A stretch of DNA of 64,000 nucleotides from JBQTKD01 sp963703165 (GTDB lineage: Bacteria > Actinomycetota > Actinomycetes > Sporichthyales > Sporichthyaceae), in assembly GCA_963703165.1 (NCBI GenBank), contig OY969798.1, forward strand, positions 3,100,001-3,164,000. The letters run 5' to 3'. Shown here piece by piece: positions 34,568-43,076 of the stretch. The notes beneath the pieces are model-generated. The model saw only the letters and a program-made list of their open reading frames with translations. It did not search any database and was not told where the DNA came from. The stretch's first letter is position 1. Each line of letters begins with the position of its first letter. The position numbers and the translations under genes were made by a program.

Positions 34568-35461
34568 ATGGCACACGCTCCGCTTGCGGCAGTCGCGCAC
34601 GAGCTCTACGGCCTCGCCCCCGGCGAGTTCACCGCGGCGCGCAACGAGGCCGCGAAACAGGCGAAGGCCGACGGCGACGCCGCCCTCGCCGCCGCGATCA
34701 AGTCCCTGCCGAAGGCATCGACGGCCGCCTGGTTGGTCAACCAACTGACGCGCCATCGGAGTGCGGAACTCGACGAGTTGCTGACCGTCGGCGACGCCCT
34801 GCGGACCGCCACCGAGGAGGCAGACGCCGCCGGGCTGAAAGACCTGAATGCCAAGCGTCGGGCGGTGCTGGCCGCCATGGCCCGCCGGGCCCAGGCCCTG
34901 GGCCGCGAGCTGGGGCACCCGATCAGCGACGCCGTCGCGCGGGAGGTCGAGGAGACCCTGCACGCCGGGCTCGTCGACGTCGGTGCCGCTGCGGCCGTGC
35001 GCTCGGGCGTGCTGGTCACTGCTCTGTCGCCGGCCGGGTTCGGAAGCGTGGACCTCGCCGGCGCGGTCGCCGCACCGGCCGGCTCATCCGGATCGTCGGC
35101 CGTTCCGAAAGCAGGGAAGGCCGCGAGTTCGGTGCCGGATGCAGAGGCCGCACGTGCACGCGCCGAAGCGCTGGACAAGGCGTGGGCCGCCGCGACCCAG
35201 GCCCGGGCGGATCTCGACGCGGCGAGCGGGGACGCCGCGGAGGCGGAGACGGGCCTCGGGCTGGCCACGGCGCACCGGGAACAGGCGGAGGCCGACGTCG
35301 AAGAGGCGACCGAGGTCCTCCGGGCGGCCCGCGAAGCCCTGACCGACTCCGAACGCGCCGAACGTGAGGCGTCGCAGAAACTTCGCGCCGCCGTGAAGGC
35401 GCTCGACGGCGCGCAGCGCGCGGCGGATCGAACCGCCGCAGCCGTCCAGGACCTTCAGTAG
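34568..35461 (+). CDS. Hypothetical protein, Ala/Glu-rich with C-terminal coiled coil
   Basis: A 297-residue protein, 11 bp after proC. Residues about 1-125 form a helical part (LKSLPKASTAAWLVNQLTR-like region, then LGHPISDAVAREVEETLHAG), a linker of Ala, Ser, Gly and Pro follows (about 160-190), and the last 100 residues are a predicted coiled coil rich in Ala, Glu and Arg. I do not recognise a defined function. Similar proteins occur in other actinobacteria by my recollection. Confidence 0.7.
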   Translation: MAHAPLAAVAHELYGLAPGEFTAARNEAAKQAKADGDAALAAAIKSLPKASTAAWLVNQLTRHRSAELDELLTVGDALRTATEEADAAGLKDLNAKRRAVLAAMARRAQALGRELGHPISDAVAREVEETLHAGLVDVGAAAAVRSGVLVTALSPAGFGSVDLAGAVAAPAGSSGSSAVPKAGKAASSVPDAEAARARAEALDKAWAAATQARADLDAASGDAAEAETGLGLATAHREQAEADVEEATEVLRAAREALTDSERAEREASQKLRAAVKALDGAQRAADRTAAAVQDLQ

Positions 35462-35465
35462 CCGC

Positions 35466-35584
35466 TGCGTCCGACGTTGCGGGGCTCACCGGACGCCAGA
35501 CGTCGGACGCAAGGAACCCCTCGGCGCGTCACCCCGGCTGCGTCCGACGTTGCGGAGCCCACCGGACGCCAGGTGTCGGACGCA
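35466..35584. repeat. Two 46-bp palindromic repeats D (copies 1 and 2)
   Basis: Copies at 35466-35511 and 35539-35584 both open TGCGTCCGACGT and close GTCGGACGCA; copy 1 can form a perfect 12-bp stem. Both are followed by AGGAACCC. They lie between the converging coiled-coil and DUF445 genes and could end transcription. A third, translated copy is in mftF. Confidence 0.85.
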
Positions 35585-35612
35585 AGGAACCCGGGGTCAG
35601 AAGGCCGACGCG

Positions 35613-36938
35613 CTACAACCGCTCCATCAGCACCGCCACGGCATGGATGACCACCCCGGCGATAGCGCCCACTACCGTCCCGTTGATCCGGATGAACTGC
35701 AGATCCCGCCCGACGGCGGTCTCGATGCGCGCCGACGCGTCGTGCGCGTCCCACGCCTCGACCTGGGTCCGGATCAGCGTGACCAGTTGGCCGCCGTACT
35801 CGGTGACGGTCCATCGGATCGCTCCGTCGAGCAGCGAACCGGCCCGGGCGGCGAACTCCGTGTCCTCCACCAACCGTCGGCCGAAGCGGCTGACCGTCTG
35901 CGCCACCCGGGCCTCGAGGACGCCGTCGCCGGAGCGCAGTGAGGCGCGCGCCGATTCAAGGAAGTCCTCGACGATCTTGTGCAGGTGCGCCTCCATCCGC
36001 GGGTCGTAGGCCCACAGGCGCAGTTGGGCGTCGATCGCGACGGCGTGCCGCGGGTTGTGCTGCAACTCCTTGGCCAACTTGGCCAGCGCGTCGTCCAGGG
36101 ACCGGCGCAACGGATGGCTGCGGCCCTGGGTGTGCATCTCCTCCAACGTGGTCAGGACGTGGTCGAGAATCTTGTCGACGCGGCGGTCGGAGGCGATCAG
36201 CCGCCCGAGGAGTCCGTAGTCCTCCCCGAACTGCTGCACCACGTGGTGCCACTGCGCTCGGTTGGCCACCAGGTGCTCGCGGGCGGTCTCCACCAGGACG
36301 TCGACGAGCGGCTGCTGCGCGCGGCCCTCGATCGCCGCTTCCAGGAACTCACCCATCCGCGGCGCCCAGGACCGTCCTTCGGCCTGACGTCGGGTCAGAT
36401 CGGCGCGGATGACGTCGAGGGTGACGTCGGTGATCGCGGTCGGTTCCACCGACTCCAGGCCCGCCGCCAGCGGAGCCACCGACCACCGGGCGATGCGCGT
36501 CGCGTTGGCGGGATCGGCGGCGAAGGCGGCGGCCCGTTCGAGCAGTCGGGTGGTGCGGACCTGCTCGGCGACGGCGTCCGGGGTGATGAAGTTGCCGGTG
36601 ACGAACTCACCGAGCTTCCCGGCCAGCACGTCCTTCTGCTTGGGCACCAGCGCGGTGTGCGGGATGCGTAGCCCCAACGGGTGCCGGAACAGGGCCGTGA
36701 CCGCGAACCAGTCCGCCAGACCACCGACCATCCCGGCCTCGGTCGCGGCCCGCACGAACCCCACCCAACCCTCGTCGGGCATCGCGAAGGTCGCGAGGAA
36801 CAACGCGGCAGTGGCCAGCAGCAGCCCGGTGGCGCGCCGCTTCATCGCGCGCACCGCCGCGCGGCCGGCGGGGTCGTCGAACCCTGCGATCACGCGTATC
36901 GGGTTCGCCGGGGGAGCGGGCGGTGCGGGGGCAGTCAT
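35613..36938 (-). CDS. DUF445 family membrane protein
   Basis: A 441-residue DUF445 protein. Near the N-terminus is a membrane segment (RATGLLLATAALFLATFAM), then the family signature AATEAGMVGGLADWFAVTALFRHP and LGLRIPHTALVPKQKD. The long middle is helical. A C-terminal membrane segment (GTVVGAIAGVVIHAVAVLME) closes it. The function is unknown; the family is related to YheB-type proteins. The start is ATG 36938. Confidence 0.88.
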   Translation of the reverse strand: MTAPAPPAPPANPIRVIAGFDDPAGRAAVRAMKRRATGLLLATAALFLATFAMPDEGWVGFVRAATEAGMVGGLADWFAVTALFRHPLGLRIPHTALVPKQKDVLAGKLGEFVTGNFITPDAVAEQVRTTRLLERAAAFAADPANATRIARWSVAPLAAGLESVEPTAITDVTLDVIRADLTRRQAEGRSWAPRMGEFLEAAIEGRAQQPLVDVLVETAREHLVANRAQWHHVVQQFGEDYGLLGRLIASDRRVDKILDHVLTTLEEMHTQGRSHPLRRSLDDALAKLAKELQHNPRHAVAIDAQLRLWAYDPRMEAHLHKIVEDFLESARASLRSGDGVLEARVAQTVSRFGRRLVEDTEFAARAGSLLDGAIRWTVTEYGGQLVTLIRTQVEAWDAHDASARIETAVGRDLQFIRINGTVVGAIAGVVIHAVAVLMERL

Positions 36939-36963
36939 GCCCTGACCCTAGGTCGGTGGGCCG

Positions 36964-38157
36964 TTACGAAACGTCGTCCGCCGCGTGCGGTTCATGGCGC
37001 ACCTTGTCGCGGGTCTCGGCGTAGCGCACCGACTCCCAGCCGACCACGGCCACACAGATGACGGTGACCCAGGCCAGGGTGGCCAGCGCATCGATGTGGC
37101 GGGCGAGCGGGATCAACCCCAGCACGGCGCCGGCGGCGATGCTGCGCGGCCACCCGATCGTGCCGGTGTTGCGCAGCCGGAACAGCACATGGCCGAGGAA
37201 GTACAACGCGATCCCCGCGCACAGCGCCACCGCGGGCATGTCCTTGAGCGGGTGCCCGGTGTCGTTCAGGGTCTTCTTCACCCCGAGCGCGAGCATGATG
37301 ATCCCGCCGACCATCAGCAGGTGCAGGTAGGAGTAGGAGTCCCGGGCCAACTCCCCGCGCTCCGCGCCTCGTGCAGAGGCCAGGCGACGCTCTGCGTCAA
37401 TCGCGACGACGTCGAAGTATGCCCACCACAGCGCCCCGACCAACGCGATGCCCAGCACCGCCGCCACGATCACTGTGCCGCTCAGGTGCGTCTTCTCCGC
37501 GCCGACACCGAGCGCGACGATGGACTCCCCCAGAGCCATGATCACGACCAGCGCGTGGCGTTCGGCGAAGTGGCCCGCGTGCACATGCCACTCGCCCCGG
37601 CTCTGAGTGGCGAAGCGTCCGCCGAAGAAGTCGATGAACAGAGCCAGCGCCCAGACGCTGAGTTGCGCGGGTTCGGCGAGGAAGCTGCCCACCACGATCA
37701 GCACCGGCCCGATCGTCGAGGTCAGGGCCAACCGGCTGATCGCCTCGCGGGCGGCAGGCTCATGACGACCGGTCAGCCACAGCGAGACGATCTGCAGCTG
37801 ACGCACGATCAGGTAAGCGATGGCGAAGACGTGCGCGTCCGCACCGAACGCGCCCGGGACCGCCAGGGAGACCACGAGCATCGCGCCCATTGCGGTCAAC
37901 AACGAGATGCGGGCCAGACCCTCGTCGGAGTTCAACCAGTTCGTCAGCCACGAGTAGCCGACCCAAGCCCACCACAGCGAGGCCAGCACCAGCAGGCCCC
38001 GCCCCAGCTGTCCGAAATTCGGCTCGGCCGCCAGATACGCGGTCACCTGGGTGAAGCCGAAGACGAAGACCAGGTCGAAGAACAGCTCGAGCGGCGTGAC
38101 CTTCTGCTCCGGTTCGGTGTGGTGCTCCTGCACCTGCTCAGGCTTCTTCTCCGACAA
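36964..38157 (-). CDS. Low temperature requirement protein A (LtrA) family membrane protein
   Basis: A 397-residue polytopic membrane protein of the LtrA family. The signature VTPLELFFDLVFVFGFTQV is near the N-terminus, then HFAERHALVVIMALGESIV and about ten hydrophobic segments. The role is unclear; the name comes from a Listeria cold-growth phenotype. The start is TTG 38157, with AGGGGG upstream. It lies 25 bp upstream of the DUF445 gene, same strand, and is divergent from the deacetylase gene. Confidence 0.87.
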   Translation of the reverse strand: MSEKKPEQVQEHHTEPEQKVTPLELFFDLVFVFGFTQVTAYLAAEPNFGQLGRGLLVLASLWWAWVGYSWLTNWLNSDEGLARISLLTAMGAMLVVSLAVPGAFGADAHVFAIAYLIVRQLQIVSLWLTGRHEPAAREAISRLALTSTIGPVLIVVGSFLAEPAQLSVWALALFIDFFGGRFATQSRGEWHVHAGHFAERHALVVIMALGESIVALGVGAEKTHLSGTVIVAAVLGIALVGALWWAYFDVVAIDAERRLASARGAERGELARDSYSYLHLLMVGGIIMLALGVKKTLNDTGHPLKDMPAVALCAGIALYFLGHVLFRLRNTGTIGWPRSIAAGAVLGLIPLARHIDALATLAWVTVICVAVVGWESVRYAETRDKVRHEPHAADDVS

Positions 38158-38189
38158 CCCGGCCCCCTCTCTGGACTAGCGTGCAACGT

Positions 38190-39383
38190 ATGGGACTCGG
38201 GCCGAGCTGTGGCACACCGGCAACGGTGATGTGGGATCCGGCGCTGATCGGCTACAACTTCGGCCGTTCACATCCGTTGAATCCGATCCGGGTCGACCTG
38301 ACCATGCGTCTCGCCCAGGAGTTCGGCGTCCTGGACCGCTCCAACGTCACCGTGCGTGCCGCCCGGGCCGCGGAGGAGAAGACGCTGACGATGCTGCACC
38401 AGCCGGAGTACCTGGCTGCCGTGCGGCGGGCGAGCGCGGACCCGACCCAGGTCGACGAGTACCGGGGCCTGGGCACCGGGGACAACCCCACGTTCCCCGG
38501 CATGTACGAGGCCTCCGCGTTGATCGCCGGGCAGTCCGTCGCGGCCGCCGAGGCCGTGTGGCACGGCGACGCGGCCCACGCGGTCAACATCGCCGGCGGC
38601 CTGCACCACGCCATGGCCCACACCGCCAGCGGTTTCTGCGTCTTCAACGACGTCGCCCTGGCGATCGCCCGGCTCCTCGAACTCGGGGCGCAACGCGTGG
38701 CCTACGTCGACGTCGACGTCCACCACGGCGACGGCACCCAGGCCCTCTTCTGGGACGATCCCCGGGTGCTCACGATCTCCCTGCACGAGTCCGGGCGCAC
38801 CCTGTTCCCCGGCACCGGCTGGCCCGACGAGACCGGGGGTCCGCAGGCGCTGGGCACCGCTGTGAACGTCGCCCTGCCCGCCGGGACCGGTGATGCCGGG
38901 TGGCTGCGGGCGTTCCACGCCGTCGTGCCGCCCCTGCTGCGCGCGTTCGCCCCCGACGTACTCGTCACCCAGCACGGCTGCGACTCCCACGCCGAGGACC
39001 CCCTCGCGAACCTTGCGCTGAGCGTCGACGGTCAACGCAGCGCGTACTCGGCCCTGCACGCGCTCGCCCATGAGGTCGCGGGCGGTCGCTGGGTCTCCAC
39101 CGGCGGCGGCGGTTACGCCCTCGTCGAGGTCGTCCCGCGGGCCTGGACCCACCTGCTGTCCGAGGTGACCGGTGATCCGCTCGACCCCGCCGAACAGACC
39201 CCCGACGTCTGGCAGGGTCACGTCCGCAGCCTGGGCGCGGAACCGCCGCACCGGATGACCGACGGTGCCGACGCCGCCTTCACCCCGTTCTCCGGGAGCA
39301 CCGGCGACGGCTCCGGGCTGGACGCCGCGATCGCCGCGACCCGGCACGCCGTCTTCGCCCGCCACGGCCTGGACCCCGCCTGA
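38190..39383 (+). CDS. AcuC-type histone deacetylase family protein
   Basis: A 397-residue class I/II deacetylase-fold protein like AcuC, a lysine deacetylase acting on acetyl-CoA synthetase in other bacteria. Motifs are GYNFGRSHPLNP, GGLHHAMAHTASGFCVFND, the zinc ligands in YVDVDVHHGDGTQ, HESGRTLFPGTG and TQHGCDSH. The start is ATG 38190 (GTG 38181 or an internal ATG before WDPAL also possible). The end overlaps the phosphatase-like gene by one base. Confidence 0.88.
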   Translation: MGLGPSCGTPATVMWDPALIGYNFGRSHPLNPIRVDLTMRLAQEFGVLDRSNVTVRAARAAEEKTLTMLHQPEYLAAVRRASADPTQVDEYRGLGTGDNPTFPGMYEASALIAGQSVAAAEAVWHGDAAHAVNIAGGLHHAMAHTASGFCVFNDVALAIARLLELGAQRVAYVDVDVHHGDGTQALFWDDPRVLTISLHESGRTLFPGTGWPDETGGPQALGTAVNVALPAGTGDAGWLRAFHAVVPPLLRAFAPDVLVTQHGCDSHAEDPLANLALSVDGQRSAYSALHALAHEVAGGRWVSTGGGGYALVEVVPRAWTHLLSEVTGDPLDPAEQTPDVWQGHVRSLGAEPPHRMTDGADAAFTPFSGSTGDGSGLDAAIAATRHAVFARHGLDPA

Positions 39384-40177
39384 TGAGCGTCGTCCTGCCG
39401 GACGGCCTGCGTGAGCACCTGATCGCCACCCGGATCGCCGGCGACGTGGGCACCCCGCGCGAGATCAACCTGCGCTCGTTCCGTCGGCTGTCCGAGGGCG
39501 TCGTCTACAACCAGTTCGGGCTCACCTTCGCCCGCGAGTGGAGCCCCGAGGACATCCTCGACGTGATGGCCCGGCGCTGCGGGGTCTCCCCGGACCCCGA
39601 TCTGGTCGAGGGTCAGGACACGATCGACCCGGACCGCACGATCGCCGAACTCGTCGCCGCCGGGGAGCTCCTACGCAAGGCGGCCGCCGACCGGTCCCGC
39701 GTCATGTTCGCCACCGGTCACCCCGGTGCGCTGCTGGCGATCCACCTCGAGATCGCCGCGGCGCTGCGTCGGGCCGGTTGCACCGTGCTGCGCCCGGCCG
39801 ACGGCTGGCGCTACGACGAGCGCAAGCGCGACGAGCTGCGCCCCCGTCAGCTGCGTTATCTGGGGGACGTCGCAATGGTCTCCGGCAAGGGCGAGCTGAA
39901 CCACACCCACTCCGCACGCCCCATGCAGGCCGCGTTGGCCGAGCTGGCAGCGGCGGGAGAGGGCGTACCCGATCTGGTGTTCGCCGATCACGGATGGGCC
40001 GGAGCTGCTGCAGAGGCTGGATCGAGCGTCATCGGCTTCGCGGACTGCAATGACCCGGCCCTTTTTGTGGGTCAGGAGGAACAGAAGGTTGCGGTGGTGA
40101 TTCCGCTCGACGACAACGTCCATCCGAGGCACTACGGACCGCTGACCGCGTACTTGGTGGCCTGCATCGGGGAATGA
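39383..40177 (+). CDS. Phosphatase-like conserved actinobacterial protein
   Basis: A 264-residue protein of a family often annotated as phosphatase next to proC/bldC in actinobacteria. Recognisable stretches are VMFATGHPGALLAIHLEIA, VLRPADGWRYDERKRDELR, LVFADHGWAGAAAEAG and VIPLDDNVHPRHYGPL. These resemble a Rossmann-like fold with Asp/His sites, but I cannot assign a class. It overlaps the deacetylase stop by one base. Confidence 0.72.
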   Translation: MSVVLPDGLREHLIATRIAGDVGTPREINLRSFRRLSEGVVYNQFGLTFAREWSPEDILDVMARRCGVSPDPDLVEGQDTIDPDRTIAELVAAGELLRKAAADRSRVMFATGHPGALLAIHLEIAAALRRAGCTVLRPADGWRYDERKRDELRPRQLRYLGDVAMVSGKGELNHTHSARPMQAALAELAAAGEGVPDLVFADHGWAGAAAEAGSSVIGFADCNDPALFVGQEEQKVAVVIPLDDNVHPRHYGPLTAYLVACIGE

Positions 40178-40429
40178 GAAAAAATTCTTTGGACACGCGT
40201 AGTAAAGGCCCCGTCACGGCCCGTAAGTGCGTCTCACCACAAATCACCGCACAATGGTCAACGCGTGTCGCGCCGGGAACTTTGATCCTCGCCCGGCACA
40301 ATGCAGCCCCTTCCCCATCCGTACCTCCAGCCACTAATGTTGAACACGTGACGCGGGTTATTCGTCCCGCCACGGTCCTTGCGTGACGCCAATACGCAGA
40401 CCAGCAGGCTTGAAAGGTCCGGTGCGCCC

Positions 40430-40639
40430 ATGGCTTCGAACGAGCAGCCGCTCGCCGACGTCTCGTTCCTCACCGTGGCTGAAGTTGCCACGAAGATGCG
40501 GGTATCGAAGATGACGGTGTACCGCCTCGTGCACAACGGTGACCTGCCGGCTGTCCGCGTGGGCCGGTCCTTCCGTGTCCCCGAGACCGCAGTGCAGAAC
40601 TACCTGCGCTCCTCCTTCTACGAGGCCGACATCGGTTAG
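40430..40639 (+). CDS. bldC: BldC, MerR-like developmental DNA-binding protein
   Basis: A 69-residue winged-helix protein of the BldC/excisionase family, which in Streptomyces delays entry into development and binds AT-rich direct repeats cooperatively. The sequence FLTVAEVATKMRVSKMTVYR is the helix-turn-helix and VGRSFRVPETAVQNYL the wing region. The start is ATG 40430. The 252-bp gap upstream contains no gene but is AT-richer near 40178 and 40335, consistent with regulated promoters. Confidence 0.94.
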   Translation: MASNEQPLADVSFLTVAEVATKMRVSKMTVYRLVHNGDLPAVRVGRSFRVPETAVQNYLRSSFYEADIG

Positions 40640-40812
40640 TTCGAAGCTGCTTGCCGGGCGACCCATGTTCGCGAACCACGCGAACGGGGTCGCTCGTTTG
40701 CTTATGGGGCGGCCGACGGGCGGCGTGCTGCCTTCACCGGGGGCAGGTAGGCTGACGCCTCTTCTCTCGCGCGCGGATCGGCTGCGCGCCAAGCGCTCAG
40801 CGAAGGTACGCC

Positions 40813-40911
40813 GTGGGTTCTGTCATCAAGAAGCGTCGCAAGCGGATGGCCAAGAAGAAGCACCGCAAGCTGCTCAAGCGCACGCGGGTGCAGCGACGTA
40901 ACAAGAAGTAG
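40813..40911 (+). CDS. bS22-type small ribosomal protein (AURKAIP1/COX24 domain)
   Basis: A 32-residue, extremely basic peptide starting MGSVIKKRRKRMAKKKHRK and ending RRNKK. This is the conserved small actinobacterial protein (as Rv0500B) found as an extra 30S subunit protein in mycobacterial ribosomes. The start is GTG 40813, the stop TAG 40909-40911. The order bldC, this gene, then the epimerase matches Rv0500A-Rv0500B-Rv0501. It is too short for standard ORF lists. Confidence 0.93.
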   Translation: MGSVIKKRRKRMAKKKHRKLLKRTRVQRRNKK

Positions 40912-40942
40912 CTGACGGGCTCGACGCGGCGGGGGAGGTCCG

Positions 40943-42028
40943 ATGGGTCGCACCGTGTTGGTCACCGGGGTGTCCCGCTATCTGGGCTCCCGTCTGGTGC
41001 GCAGCTTGAACGACGAGCCCGGGGTGGATCGGGTCATCGGCATCGACGTCGTCCCGCCCCGGACCGATCTGGGGCGGGCCGAGTTCGTCCGGGCCGACAT
41101 CCGTAACCCGATCATCGCCAAGGTGATCGGGGCCGCGGAGGTCGACACCGTCGTGCACATGAGCGTGAGTGGTTCCGCGGGCCCCGGTACGGGTGCGTCG
41201 TTGAAGGAACTCAACGTCATCGGCACCATGCAGCTGCTGGCCGCCTGCCAGAAGGCCCCCAGCCTGCGTCGCCTGATCGTGAAGTCGACGACGACGGTCT
41301 ACGGATCCTCGCCGCGCGACCCGGCGCTGTTCGTCGAGTCCAGCGAGCCGTTGATCCCGCCGCGGTCCGGGTTCGCCAAGGACGCCGTCGAGGTCGAGAC
41401 CTACGTGCGTGGCTTCGGTCGTCGCCGGTCCGACGTGGCCGTCACGGTGTTGCGGTTCGCGAACTTCATCGGCCCGGAGATCGATTCGCCGTTCACCCGG
41501 CTGTTCTCCCTGCCGGTGGTGCCGACGATCCTCGGCCACGACGCGCGCCTGCAGTTCGTGCACAGTCAGGACGGGCTCGAGGTGCTCCGTCGCGCGGTCG
41601 TCGGGGACCACCACGGGGTGTTCAACGTGGCCGGGTCGGGCGTGCTGCTGCTGTCCCAGGCGGCCCGCAAGGCGGGCCGCCCCACGATCGCCCTCCCTGC
41701 CTCGGCGTTGGGCAAGGGCGGCAGCCTGGCCCGTCGGTTGGGGCTGCTCAACCTTTCCGACGAACTCGTCGAGTACCTCACCCACGGCCGTGCCGTGGAC
41801 ACCGGCCGCCTGGCCGAGGTGTTCGGTTTCCGGCCCACGTGGTCGACGGCGGAGGCCTTCGAGGACTTCGTCGCGGCGCGTGGCCGGGGTCCGGTCTCGG
41901 TGGAGCGGCTGGGTCACGTCCAGGACCTCGCCCTCGGTGCGTTCACGTCGGCGACGCGGTTCCTCCCACTGCCTCGGATCCCTGCCCGGGTCACGGTCCC
42001 CTTCGTGATGCGGGACGGTGCCGAATGA
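40943..42028 (+). CDS. NAD-dependent epimerase/dehydratase (extended SDR)
   Basis: A 361-residue extended SDR like the mycobacterial GalE2 homologue (Rv0501). The N-terminal nucleotide loop reads VLVTGVSRYLGSRLV (a GxxxxxG variant), with VHMSVSG and SSPRDPALFVE. The usual Tyr-x3-Lys is not obvious: the matching region reads PRSGFAKDAVEVE, so Tyr seems replaced and activity may be altered. The start is ATG 40943, with GGAGG upstream. Its stop overlaps a bridging micro-ORF. Confidence 0.85.
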   Translation: MGRTVLVTGVSRYLGSRLVRSLNDEPGVDRVIGIDVVPPRTDLGRAEFVRADIRNPIIAKVIGAAEVDTVVHMSVSGSAGPGTGASLKELNVIGTMQLLAACQKAPSLRRLIVKSTTTVYGSSPRDPALFVESSEPLIPPRSGFAKDAVEVETYVRGFGRRRSDVAVTVLRFANFIGPEIDSPFTRLFSLPVVPTILGHDARLQFVHSQDGLEVLRRAVVGDHHGVFNVAGSGVLLLSQAARKAGRPTIALPASALGKGGSLARRLGLLNLSDELVEYLTHGRAVDTGRLAEVFGFRPTWSTAEAFEDFVAARGRGPVSVERLGHVQDLALGAFTSATRFLPLPRIPARVTVPFVMRDGAE

Positions 42029-42096
42029 GCGGGCGAATCGACGAGCACTGCGCACAGTCGTTCGTGCGGACGCCGAGGAACGAGGCGTCCGCATGA
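42025..42096 (+). other. Bridging micro-ORF (23 codons) with hairpin, repeat H type
   Basis: ATG 42025 overlaps the epimerase stop (ATGA), and TGA 42094-42096 overlaps the acyltransferase ATG at 42093 (ATGA). The peptide runs from MSGRIDEHC to RTPRNEASA. The 3' half is a hairpin: TGCGGACGCC and GGCGTCCGCA (10 bp, perfect) around the loop GAGGAACGA, at 42065-42093. The same loop recurs in the rex/hemA element. The repeat thus keeps the two genes translationally coupled. Confidence 0.65.
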
Positions 42097-43058
42097 GCAA
42101 CGTGATCCCGCTCAGCCCCGGTGGCCGTCGTGGGTCGTCGCGACGTCAGGACAATGGCGCGGCGGACCCGCCGCCCCCGGTGTCGACCGAGAAGGTCAAG
42201 GCGCCGCCGGAGCCGAACAATCGCTTGGACGAAGCCGTCGCTGCCGGCCTGTCGTTCCTGCGTCGTCGACTCACCGGGGACTACCCGGTGGACGACTTCG
42301 GCTTCGACCCGGACCTGACCGACGCGGTCCTGATGGCTCCGTTCCGTCCGCTGTACGAGCGCTGGTTCCGGGTCGAGACCCGAGGCCTTGAGCACGTTCC
42401 CGACGACGGCGGCGTCCTGATGGTCGCCAACCACTCCGGCACGCTCCCGCTCGACGGGATCATGACCGCGCTGGCCCTGCACGACCACCACCCCGCCAAG
42501 CGCCACCTGCGCCCTCTGGGGGCGGACCTGCTGCTCGGGATGCCCTTCCTCGGCTCGCTGGCACGCAAGAGCGGCACGACATTGGCCTGCGTGCCCGACG
42601 CCGAGCGTCTGCTCGCTGCGGGAGAACTCGTCGGCGTCTGGCCCGAGGGGTACAAGGGCCTCGGCAAGCCGTTCAAGGACCGGTACAAGCTGCAGCGCTT
42701 CGGCCGCGGCGGGTTCGTCGCCGCCGCCCTGCGTACCGGCGCCCCGATCGTCCCGACGGCGATCGTCGGTGCCGAGGAGATCTACCCGATCATCGGCAAC
42801 CTCCGCGGTGTCGCGCGCGCCGTCGGTCTGCCCTACCTCCCCATCACCCCGACCTTCCCCCTCCTCGGTCTCGCGGGCCTCGTCCCCATGCCCTCGAAGT
42901 GGATCATCGAGTTCGGCCCCCCGATCCGCACCGACGAGTACCCCCCGAACGCCGCCGACGACCCGATGCTCGTCTTCGACCTGGCCGACCAGGTCCGCGA
43001 AGCCATCCAGCAGGCCCTGTACCGCCTGCTCATGCAGCGCCGTTCGGTGTTCACCTAA
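42093..43058 (+). CDS. Lysophospholipid acyltransferase family protein
   Basis: A 321-residue PlsC-like acyltransferase like Rv0502. Motif I NHSGTLPLDG (Asn replaces the usual first His-box flank, H and D kept), GVWPEGYKGLGKPFKDRYK (motif III region) and APIVPTAIVGAEE (motif IV) are seen. It probably acylates a glycerolipid at the membrane. The start is ATG 42093, formed where the bridging element ends; the next in-frame upstream start lies inside that element. Confidence 0.87.
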   Translation: MSNVIPLSPGGRRGSSRRQDNGAADPPPPVSTEKVKAPPEPNNRLDEAVAAGLSFLRRRLTGDYPVDDFGFDPDLTDAVLMAPFRPLYERWFRVETRGLEHVPDDGGVLMVANHSGTLPLDGIMTALALHDHHPAKRHLRPLGADLLLGMPFLGSLARKSGTTLACVPDAERLLAAGELVGVWPEGYKGLGKPFKDRYKLQRFGRGGFVAAALRTGAPIVPTAIVGAEEIYPIIGNLRGVARAVGLPYLPITPTFPLLGLAGLVPMPSKWIIEFGPPIRTDEYPPNAADDPMLVFDLADQVREAIQQALYRLLMQRRSVFT

Positions 43059-43076
43059 CCCGACTGGATAGGTCGA

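Noticed and set aside
40178..40429. A small RNA or riboswitch upstream of bldC
   Set aside because: The gap is less GC-rich than its surroundings, but no stable hairpin-terminator pair or known riboswitch pattern is visible. It probably holds promoters only.
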